Below are positions 29,553 through 37,092 of a stretch of 64,000 bases of DNA, in pieces. The notes below the pieces were generated by a model that worked only from the letters and a program-made list of their open reading frames with translations, searched no databases and had not been told where the DNA came from. The translations under genes were made by a program, and so were the position numbers. The stretch comes from Chloroflexi bacterium TSY (lineage in GTDB: Bacteria; Chloroflexota; Anaerolineae; Caldilineales; Caldilineaceae): assembly GCA_019217005.1 (NCBI GenBank), contig JAHBNG010000060.1, positions 16,913 to 80,912 on the forward strand, given 5' to 3'. Numbering within the stretch: position 1 is the first letter of the stretch; every line of letters starts with the position of its first letter.

Positions 29553-30557
29553 GTGCCAATCCGAAAAGTAAATTCACAAAATAAATTGCAAAGACAAACG
29601 AAAGACAAACGGAATGCATATGTAGATCAAACATAAATTATGTAAACTTGTCTTCAAGAAAATAGGAAAATCCCTAGAAAAAGGAGACAAGAATGTATGT
29701 CACAACAGAAATCAATGCCAAATTTCTCATAACAAATAGCCTATGGGAAAGAATCAAACCGTTGATCCCGCCCCAAAAAGCCAAGAAAAAAGCGGGACGA
29801 CCACGGATGGAGGACCGGTTGGCTCTGAATGCCATCTTTTACGTGCTGCGGACTGGATGCCACTGGAAAGCCCTGCCACGCTGTCTCGGGGCGGCCAGTA
29901 CAGTTCATGATCGCTTTCAGGAATGGACTCAAGCAGGACTCTTCGCACAGATGTGGCGCAAAGGGTTGCTGGCATATAATCAAGTCGCGGGGATCGACTG
30001 GCAATGGCAATCGATGGATGGCGCCATGAACAAAGCACCCTTGGGTGGCGAAAACGGGTCCCAATCCCACCGACCGCGCCAAGCAGGGCACCAAACGCAG
30101 CCTCCTGACCGATGGCGCTGGTATTCCCTTGGGATTGAGATCGAGGGGCGAATCGCAATGACATGAAAATGGTAGACCAGACCCTGGAATCCATTCCCAT
30201 TGAACGACCTGAACCAACCGCTGAAGCGCCTCAACATCTCTGTCTGGACAAGGGCTATGATTATGATGAGGTGCGCGAAACTGTCGCTCAATGGGGGTAT
30301 ACTGCTCATATTCGCTCTCGTGGCGAAGAACAAATCGACAAAGCCTCCATTCCCAACTATCGCTCCCGCCGTTGGGTTGTTGAACGCACTTTTTCCTGGA
30401 TGAATCGCTTCCGTCGCATTCTCGTTCGATGGGAGAAAAAGTCCCAGAATTTTCTCGCTCTGGTCCATTTTTCCTGTGCTTTCATCGCCTTTCGGGCTGC
30501 TGAGCGCTTTCTCTGATTCTGCACTTTTTTTTGCACCCTTATTTTTCGGATTGGCTC
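29553..30557 (+). mobile_element. 1005-bp IS5-type insertion sequence
   Basis: Terminal repeats GTGCCAATCCGAAAA and, inverted, GAGCCAATCCGAAAA, flanked by the 3-bp duplication TTA (29550-29552 and 30558-30560). A TNA duplication and G-starting ends fit the IS1031/IS427-like part of the IS5 family. Its tips match the 81-bp MITEs of family C at most positions, so it is a plausible parent for them. Confidence 0.92.
29693..30516 (+). CDS. IS5-type transposase in two overlapping frames
   Basis: Frame 1 (29693-30166) gives the N-terminal DUF4096-like domain (ITNSLWERIKPLIPP, KAGRPRMEDRLALNAIFYVL) and the first Asp in WQWQSMDGAMNKAPLGGE. The catalytic region then continues in the -1 frame: KTGPNPTDRAKQGTKRSLLT, LDKGYDYDE, and the final Glu in RRWVVERTFSWMNRFRRI, ending at 30516. 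The switch point is near GGCGAAAACGGG (about 30046). Two-frame transposases made by frameshifting are known in this IS5 subgroup, but this site is not a textbook slippery heptamer, so an inactivating one-base loss is equally possible. Confidence 0.85.
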
Positions 30558-30974
30558 TTAGCAGCGCTTGGGTGGCCGCTTCCGTGCTCAAAGAGAAGGC
30601 GTATTCGCTAACGCCCGGCACGCTCTGGGTATCAACCATGCTCCCAAGCGCATAAACGAGATAGTCATATGTCATTTGGACGTCGTCACCCGCCGTGTGT
30701 ACCGTGATCGTCTGTTGGGCGGGCGACAACCCTGTTACCCATCCTTCTATAAAGCTCACGCCCGTTCCGCGCAATAAATCAGCATAAGCATACTGCGTCA
30801 GACGTTGGTTTGCCGCTTGTTGGTGGAACCGAATACGCTCAACGAAATGGTCGCTGCCATTGACTAAAGTGATCTGTAGTCGGTCGCGGCGCACTTTGCG
30901 ACTCAAGCGAAGCGCAGTGAGTGTACCCGCATATCCGCCACCCAGCACGAGAATTTGAGTTTTGTCACGCTGTT

Positions 30975-31523
30975 TCATGATTTCCCCTCGACAAGTCCAA
31001 TGAAACGGTTCTCAAACATTGCTGCTCCCGAATGACCCCATATTAGGCAGTAGTGTGATTCTGGCAATTGGTGGCGCATAAATCTCGGTACAGAGAAACT
31101 GGCGATCTCAAGCAGTCTTTTCAGTGTAGTTTCCGAGCTTGTACCGCTGAAATATACCTTTTTAAGGGTTCTTGTCAATAATCCCAGAATAGGGATTTGT
31201 ATCGTTTGCGCAATGCGCTTCGCTGGTTCCGTCGTCTCTGGCTGATGACGATAGCGGAAGTACCAGATCAGCATCAGGAGGTTCGCAACGGTGTAGAACC
31301 CATGCATGATGTAGATAGGCCCTACTGGCAGACTGATGACATAAATCCAGTATAGCAAATTGCCAAAGTGGTTCAGCACCAGGCTTATCATACTATACGA
31401 ATCAACATTGTGCGTCCGCCAGGTCTTCAGCAGCATACTGAGCGTGCCGCTGACGAAAATGAGACTTGAGATGGATCCTGCCAATATCTGAACGTGTTCA
31501 GTGGTCACGTGTCCGCCTTCCAA
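30975..31523 (-). CDS. SemiSWEET/PQ-loop-like membrane protein
   Basis: About 182 aa from TTG 31523, or 177 from GTG 31508. The first 90 residues form three helices with the PQ-loop style pattern LAGSISSLIFVSGTLSMLLK, followed by VLNHFGNLLYWIYVISLPVGP and a third helix ending WYFRYR. Such proteins move sugars or other small solutes as dimers. The C-terminal 90 residues are soluble and unlike the family. The stop overlaps the start of the oxidoreductase gene (ATGA). Confidence 0.6.
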   Translation of the reverse strand: MEGGHVTTEHVQILAGSISSLIFVSGTLSMLLKTWRTHNVDSYSMISLVLNHFGNLLYWIYVISLPVGPIYIMHGFYTVANLLMLIWYFRYRHQPETTEPAKRIAQTIQIPILGLLTRTLKKVYFSGTSSETTLKRLLEIASFSVPRFMRHQLPESHYCLIWGHSGAAMFENRFIGLVEGKS

Positions 31524-31593
31524 TCATAAAGTTACGCTTTACCAACCGTTGGGACGAGTGACCATCTTGTCTGACCATAGCCACACTAGCCAC

Positions 31594-31872
31594 CTATATG
31601 GCATTGACGCTCCCTTGCCGGACTGCCAATTCGAGACGTTCAATTTCCCCGTTGGTGGTCGCCATTTTGTTGGCTTCACGCTGCTGTGCATTTTGTGCAA
31701 TCTTCTTGACCGCCTTCGTTCCAGATAACCGATTGGCCAAAAAGGGAGGATGCACTATCTTGCGGATGATTTCCATGTGGCGTTGCCTGCCGAGTGCAAC
31801 AGCTAACCTGCGCGCACCGGTGCTAATCTGCTCGATCAACGAAGTCTGAGTGGTGTTAGTCGTAGTCAACAT
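31594..31872 (-). CDS. Hypothetical protein, 92 aa
   Basis: A small basic protein, starting MLTTTNTTQTSLIEQIS behind an AGGAGA box. The middle is arginine- and histidine-rich (ARRLAVALGRQRHMEIIRKIV) and the C-terminus is helical and polar. No signal peptide, membrane segment or recognisable motif. The spacing and ribosome site suggest it is translated. The 31873-32049 gap downstream of the SDR gene holds nothing recognisable. Confidence 0.5.
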   Translation of the reverse strand: MLTTTNTTQTSLIEQISTGARRLAVALGRQRHMEIIRKIVHPPFLANRLSGTKAVKKIAQNAQQREANKMATTNGEIERLELAVRQGSVNAI

Positions 31873-32049
31873 TTGGCGTCTCCTGTTTGGTATAGATGTG
31901 ATTCAACACATCTGCTTATTTTTGTCTGAACGTAGTAAATGGCGCAATTTGGGTCGATGTTCTCCCCGCTTTTGGGGCGCTCGCCGATGCGCAACGCCCC
32001 TACGGTCGGAACTCATGTGCAGATTGGTACACATATTCTAAATGCCTGC

Positions 32050-32871
32050 TTATATCAGTTCAGGTGACACGGCCCTTTCCAGCAGGCCACCGAACAGATT
32101 CACGCTGGCTTTGCGTCCCATAATATGCTTCCCCATAAAGGCCAGTACATTGTTGATGCGGCCCGGAATGACTGACGGTCGCTTGCCCAGCGCGGCCAGC
32201 GCCGCGGCGGCTGTGGGTTCTGGCGCCATAAAGGGGAGTGGCATCTTTGAAAAGTCAATGCCCGTGATGCGGTCGGCCATGGGCGTCCTTGTCATACCAG
32301 GCGACAGCACAAGCACGTCCACGCCCTGCTTCTTCAGTTCATAATAGAGCGACTCGCCCAAACTGACGATATATGATTTGGACGCTGCATAGTTCGCCAG
32401 ATAGGGAGCAGGGCTATAGCCGATAGTGCCGGACAGCATCACGATGCCACCGCGTCCGCGTGCGCTCATCTGCTGGCCGAATAGATAGACCAACTCCATC
32501 TGCGACGTGATATTTAACTGAATCAGTTGGCTAAGACTGTCGCGATCTGCCTTGATGAATGCGCCGAACTGCTCGACTGCCGCGTTGGCGACCAGCAGCC
32601 CAACCTCAATATCGTTGGTCGCCTCGACAACGGCATCGATGGCATTCGGCTCACTCAGGTCAGCTTGCACAGTACGTACATCAACACCGTAAGCCTGCGC
32701 AAGCTCCTGGGACTTACTCTCGAGGGACTCGCGTCGGCGCGCGACCAGCACGATGTTGAGGCCGCGCTCGGCCAGTTGGTTGGCAAACGCGGCACCGATG
32801 CCGGATGTACCACCGGTGACAACAGCCCAAGGTCCGTATTTCTCTGGTGAAATGTTCTTGCGTTTGTTCAT
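32050..32871 (-). CDS. Short-chain dehydrogenase/reductase
   Basis: 273 aa. Cofactor-binding TGGTSGIGAAFANQLAERG near residue 19, NAA in LLVANAAVEQFG, catalytic Ser in VMLSGTIGYSPAPY, and YAASKSYIVSLG with the Tyr-x3-Lys pair. The LVARRRESLE segment after the second strand suggests NADPH preference. Resembles the DltE/YqjQ-like membrane-associated SDR group. Substrate unknown. AAGGAAA precedes the ATG. Confidence 0.88.
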   Translation of the reverse strand: MNKRKNISPEKYGPWAVVTGGTSGIGAAFANQLAERGLNIVLVARRRESLESKSQELAQAYGVDVRTVQADLSEPNAIDAVVEATNDIEVGLLVANAAVEQFGAFIKADRDSLSQLIQLNITSQMELVYLFGQQMSARGRGGIVMLSGTIGYSPAPYLANYAASKSYIVSLGESLYYELKKQGVDVLVLSPGMTRTPMADRITGIDFSKMPLPFMAPEPTAAAALAALGKRPSVIPGRINNVLAFMGKHIMGRKASVNLFGGLLERAVSPELI

Positions 32872-32944
32872 GATATGTTTTCCTTGCAGGTAGCTATTCA
32901 GCTTGTTCGCACTTCAGCCAAGCTGATTGGCTGTATCAATTTCG

Positions 32945-32975
32945 GGTGACTGTCACGTTCAAAGTGACAGTCACC
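32945..32975. promoter_or_regulatory. Perfect 12-bp inverted repeat between the two SDR genes
   Basis: GGTGACTGTCAC - GTTCAAA - GTGACAGTCACC. It lies 40 bases past the 3' end of the upstream SDR gene and about 75 bases before the start of the other. It could be a Rho-independent-type stem (no T-run follows on either strand) or an operator. A direct repeat GACTTATTTGAT lies beside it. Confidence 0.55.
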
Positions 32976-33014
32976 TTGACTGACTTATTTGATAGACTTA
33001 TTTGATCGGTGTTC

Positions 33015-33776
33015 CTACAGCTGGGTAAAACCACCATCGGCGACAACTTCTGTACCCAACAGAAATGAAGAATCTTCGGATGCCAGGAACAACGCAACCT
33101 TGGCAATTTCATCCGGGCGACCCATGCGATGCAGGGGGATCCGCCCCATGAGTTGCTGCTGAAAACCCGCGATGGCTTCTTGGGGTATCCCCAACTTATC
33201 GGTGCTCCAAAATGGGGTCTCCGTAATACCCGGACTCAGGGCATTGACTCGGATGTTTCTGTCCAGGAAGCTGGCGGATAGGGTTCTAGCCAGCGAGCGG
33301 ATGGCTGCTTTACTAGCCGCAAAGACCGCATTATTGGCCATCCCCACTTGATTGGCCACGCCGGTGTTCAAAATAACCGAGGCACCCTGGCTGAGTAATG
33401 AACTTGCTTGTTGCACCGTAAAAAATACGCCTTTCACATTGGTGTCCATCTGTTCATCAAAAACGGCTTCGTCAACCGCAGCGATGGGTCGGGGCTTGGC
33501 AATGGCGGCGTTGACAAACAGAATATCGATGCGGTCATACCGTTGTTCAACTTGGTTAAACAAGCTGACAACATCTTGGACCTGAGACGTATCGGCGCGG
33601 ATGGCTTCACTGCGCTCGCCGATCTCTTGCGCCGCCTTATCCAGTCGCGCTTGGTCGCGCCCCGTGATGATCACGATGGCCCCTTCCTGATGAAATAGTT
33701 TGGCCGTTGCCAGGCCAATGCCGCTGTTGCCGCCGGTAATCACGGCAATTTTGTTGTTTAACTTTAGATGGTTCAT
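33015..33776 (-). CDS. SDR family oxidoreductase with altered active site
   Basis: 253 aa with the classical SDR frame: TGGNSGIGLATAKLF near residue 14, NAAIAKPRP near 89, RVNALSPGITETPF, and an end like glucose 1-dehydrogenase (FLLGTEVVADGGFTQL). The active-site Tyr-x3-Lys reads FAASK, so Phe replaces the catalytic Tyr, and the usual Ser block reads LNTGVANQVG. Either it is not a normal dehydrogenase or it works by another mechanism. A sequencing error (one base, TTT for TAT) cannot be excluded. AAGGGAA precedes the ATG. Confidence 0.85.
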   Translation of the reverse strand: MNHLKLNNKIAVITGGNSGIGLATAKLFHQEGAIVIITGRDQARLDKAAQEIGERSEAIRADTSQVQDVVSLFNQVEQRYDRIDILFVNAAIAKPRPIAAVDEAVFDEQMDTNVKGVFFTVQQASSLLSQGASVILNTGVANQVGMANNAVFAASKAAIRSLARTLSASFLDRNIRVNALSPGITETPFWSTDKLGIPQEAIAGFQQQLMGRIPLHRMGRPDEIAKVALFLASEDSSFLLGTEVVADGGFTQL

Positions 33777-33971
33777 GGTAATTTCCCTTTCTTCATAGAC
33801 TGGTACATAGCGGTGTATATACCACGGCGGTTATGTTCGTTTCCTACCTCTGGTGAGGGGCGTGCGGAACCATTAGCTTACTTGCGCCGGGATATACAAG
33901 GTTCTTGTCATCGTTTCGACGATTTGTCTGACAGTTGCCGTTGCAACTTATGATCCAGTATAGAAGCGAAA

Positions 33972-34071
33972 GGGGTGGAGTGTCATCGGGCAAAGAGTGG
34001 AGTTTCGCAATACAGGGGGGTGGAGTTCGGCAAATAAGGGGGGATGGAGTGTGGCAAAATAGGGGGTGGAG
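33972..34071. repeat. Degenerate tandem array, about 24-bp units
   Basis: About four and a half units with the common theme GGGGTGGAGT followed by TTCGGCAAATA or a variant. They lie directly at the 3' end of the regulator gene at 34077. Unit boundaries are irregular (21-27 bp). Nothing else is recognisable in 33777-33971. Confidence 0.65.
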
Positions 34072-34076
34072 AAAGC

Positions 34077-36682
34077 TTACAGCAGGCCCAGTTCTGTCGA
34101 GCGCGTAACCGCCTGGACGCGGTTCGTTACGTCCAGCTTGCGGTAAATATTGTTGATATGGGTTTTCACCGTACTCAAGGTGACGATCATCTTGGTGGCA
34201 ATTTCGCGGTTTTGCAGCCCGGCGGCGATATAGTGAAGGACTTCCAGTTCCCGTTCACTCAGCGGTTCAATCAAGGGTTGGTCTGCTTTGGGAATGAAGC
34301 GAGGTCCGGTCTCGGCGGTCGACTGGAACGGTTCTGATAATGCTTTCAGCAGATGTCCGGTCACGACAGACAGATCAAGCGTTGGGGCGGCCTGTTTCGC
34401 CGCTACGACGAACTCGGGTGAGTGCGCAGATTCATAATGAGCCAGACGCTGTTGCGCCTGGGTTTTGGTTTCATCTTCACTGGCCGGATGACGCGCAGCC
34501 AAGGCCAACAACTCCAGCCCGTGCGCGGTTTGATCACTCTGGAGTAGCAAGTCGCTAATGCCAACGAGTAACGAAAGTGTGAGGGGCACAATTTGAATCT
34601 CGACAGCAATCTGTAAGGCTTGGCGAAACTGTTCCTGGGCCGCCACATGGTGGCTCTGAAGCAACGCTGCCTGCCCAAACCATTGCGGGCAATAGCCTCA
34701 CCACCATGATCACTAATTTCCTGGTAGAGAGACAGGCTCTGCTCAAACAATTGCGTCGCCTCGGCATAATTTTCCTGCAAGATAGCCACCTTTCCCAACT
34801 GGCTTAGGGCCAGCGCCATCCCTTCCGGGTCCGCAAACGTTTCGCGTATGGCATAGCAGGCCTGAAAATGCTGTCGGGCTTTCTGAAAATCAGCCAAGGT
34901 CCGGGCAACGTTGCCCATCTCGTTAAGGACATAGGCCATAAACCAGTGATTTTGGCTCTCTTCGGTCAGGTCGTAGGCTTGTTGGGCATAATCGCGAGCC
35001 GCCTCATATTGCCCTTGTGCATAAGCCGAGCTGGTTAACGCAAACAGATCCAGGGTGAGGTTAATTTTGTCGTCCCGGGCTTCATTGCGGCGACGCGCTT
35101 CCTCACCCTGCCTAGCTGCTTCGGCATAATCGCCCACAACATTTGCTAGCGTTGCCAGGACCGTCAAGGGCTCGGTTCCCATGCCGGGGTGTGGGTCAAT
35201 ATGCAGCCGCTGAAAGATGGACCGGCTGCGTTCTAACAAGGTTTTGGCCTGCACCACACGGCCCAGACGAATCGTCAACCACGCCAAAGCACATTGCAGT
35301 GCGGCCAGGGTGGCCTCCGTTTGTTCGTCTGTAGTCTCCTCATCCAACACTTGGATCGCCTTTTCAAAGGCATTGATCCCTTCAACGTAACGGCCTTGCG
35401 CATTACAGAAAAGGAAGAACGTATAGTTGGCTTTTTGAATATCGTGTACCCGAGCCCGCTTGATAGCCCACTGCCAGGCCGCCCGGATGTTTTCAAGCTC
35501 AGCCCGAATCTCGAGGAAAGCCTCCCGTTGCCGTCCACTATTTACATCTGTTCGGCGGATATGCAGAAAATCGCAAAAATAGGCGCAGTGGGCATCATGC
35601 GTGGCAACTTCCTCAACCGGAGATTGGGCCAATTGTTCAGCACCATATTGGCGCAACAACTCGTGAACTTGGTAACGTCCGCTCACTCTTGCTGTCGTAG
35701 CTGCCGGTTCCCAACGCAGTAAGGCTTTGTCCTGCAAAGATGAAAGCTGCGGCAATGAAGCATCGGTTACCGCGGTCGCAGCGTGGCGGTTAAAGCCGCC
35801 ACGGAATACGGATACGCAGGCAAAAACGGCTTGTTCGTTTTCGGTTAGCTGCTGCCAGGTATGGTCAAAAATCGCCTGAATACTGCGATGACGCGCCGGC
35901 ATGTTGCGTAGGCTGGTGCTGAGAAAGTTGAGACCCCCTTGAATCTCAGCCGCAATTTCGGCGCAGGTCAGACTTCTGGCCCAGGTTGCGGCCAATTCAA
36001 GGGCCAGGGGCATGCCGTCTACCAGTTGGCAGATGCGGTTCAGCGCGGCCGGGTCTTCATCTACCGCAAAATCATGGCGTACCTGACGGGCACGTTCCAC
36101 AAACAGTTCGACCGCTGCAAATTCAGTCGGTGAGGTTGGCAATGCCGACGTGGGGAAAGGCAACCCTTCCACGGGGTAGAGCCATTCCTCGCGCATGTGC
36201 AGCGCTTCACGCGCGGTAATCAACAATTTGATCTGTGGGACCACAGCTAGCAGTTGACTCAGTAGTCCTGGTCCGTCTCCTCCTAGCAGGTGCTCAAAAT
36301 TATCTAACACTAACAATAATTGCCGATCACGCAGAGAGTCACATATCTGTTGGAACGGGGGCTTCTGACTAGCCAGCGTAATTTGCAGTATATCGGCCAT
36401 GGCCGCGGGCAAAAATTCAACGGATTGAACCGACTGCAAGGGGATGAAATGGATACCGTCAGCAAACCCAGTCTGGCATTGCGTCGCCACTTGGATGGCT
36501 AAGCGCGTCTTCCCGATACCGCCCATGCCCACTAGGGTCAACATACGACAATTCGGATCGGCCAGGCAGTTGGCAACTTCGGCCAGTTCCTTATCCCGGC
36601 CGATAAACAGGGTGGGCTGGACTGGGACACGGAGGCGATGAGTAGCCTGTGAGGGTCTGGGCTGTGGCTGACTGGAAACCAT
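34077..36682 (-). pseudogene. NB-ARC/TPR/LuxR regulator with one frameshift
   Basis: The first frame (from ATG 36682, GGGAG upstream) has an NB-ARC module with Walker A VGMGGIGKTR at residues 51-60, LLVLDNFEHLL, and GMPLALELAATWAR, then a TPR region. Near 34668-34676 a one-base deletion shifts the frame after IARNGLG. The continuation, AALLQSHHVAAQEQFRQALQ, runs on in another frame to a complete LuxR helix-turn-helix (LSERELEVLHYIAAGLQNRE, STVKTHINNIYRKLDV) ending at 34077. Unshifted it would be roughly 865 aa. One base could be a sequencing error, so the gene may be alive. Confidence 0.85.
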
Positions 36683-36786
36683 TGGTGACTCCCTTGAATC
36701 TATGGAGGTTATCTACGCTATCGTTTGGCATCCCTAATTATATCATATAGCCTAAAGAGGGCGTTCGGACTTTAGTCAGAGAAGCC

Positions 36787-36898
36787 GATCAATCGATGCC
36801 TGCCCGAGGCTAAAGCCATCCGGCTACCAAACGGTGCCTGCTAAACCAGGCTGGCTGGCGGACGAACCAGCCCGATTGATGGAGCGTTGTTTGGTAGC
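36787..36898. other. Intergenic segment with crossed inverted repeats
   Basis: The 410-base gap between divergent regulator genes holds CGATCAATCG (36787) pairing with CGATTGATGG (36873), and GCTACCAAAC (36823) pairing with GTTTGGTAGC (36889). The pairs interleave, as in a pseudoknot. It might be a structured leader or a short RNA; it may also be chance. No tRNA-like fold was found. Confidence 0.25.
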
Positions 36899-36999
36899 TC
36901 AGAGTTAAAACCGCTGGGTGGGCATCACATTCACGCCAACTTGTGGGTAAAGCTTAGAACTCTATCGAGCTACTAACCGATCAGCTGATTTATTTGCAC

Positions 37000-37028
37000 T
37001 TGTAACGCGTACTCTCCCATATTATAAT
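37000..37028 (+). promoter_or_regulatory. Promoter of the MalT-like regulator gene
   Basis: TTGTAA (37000-37005) and TATAAT (37023-37028) separated by 17 bases, about 65 bases before ATG 37093. A good match to a primary-sigma promoter. Confidence 0.65.
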
Positions 37029-37092
37029 AAGCTATGCTTGAGGATGCCCGACGAGAAGGTAGTCTACCGATTATTGAAAAGGGTGAGACCGT

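Larger units (their letters stand above)
28756..30978 (-). pseudogene. FAD-dependent NADH dehydrogenase-like oxidoreductase, interrupted by an IS
   Basis: The 5' part (30978 to 30558) has the FAD-binding LVLGGGYAGTLTALRLS and continues to TQALL. The 3' part (29552 to 28756) resumes SHLPKIAAQDG with the NADH-binding LICGGGLTGIEAATELAE, then the flavin motif NIYAVGDAA. Removing the 1005-bp element and one TAA duplication restores an unbroken frame of 404 aa. The family (Pyr_redox_2; Ndh/FCSD-like) passes electrons from NAD(P)H to quinone or other acceptors at the membrane. The start overlaps the upstream gene by ATGA, so the two were translationally coupled. Confidence 0.9.

Noticed and set aside
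34668..34676. Programmed frameshift in the LuxR regulator
   Set aside because: No slippery sequence or downstream structure was seen; a one-base deletion or sequencing error is simpler.
36780..36900. tRNA or riboswitch in the gap before the MalT-like gene
   Set aside because: No cloverleaf, no CCA-adjacent acceptor stem and no known riboswitch core could be found.
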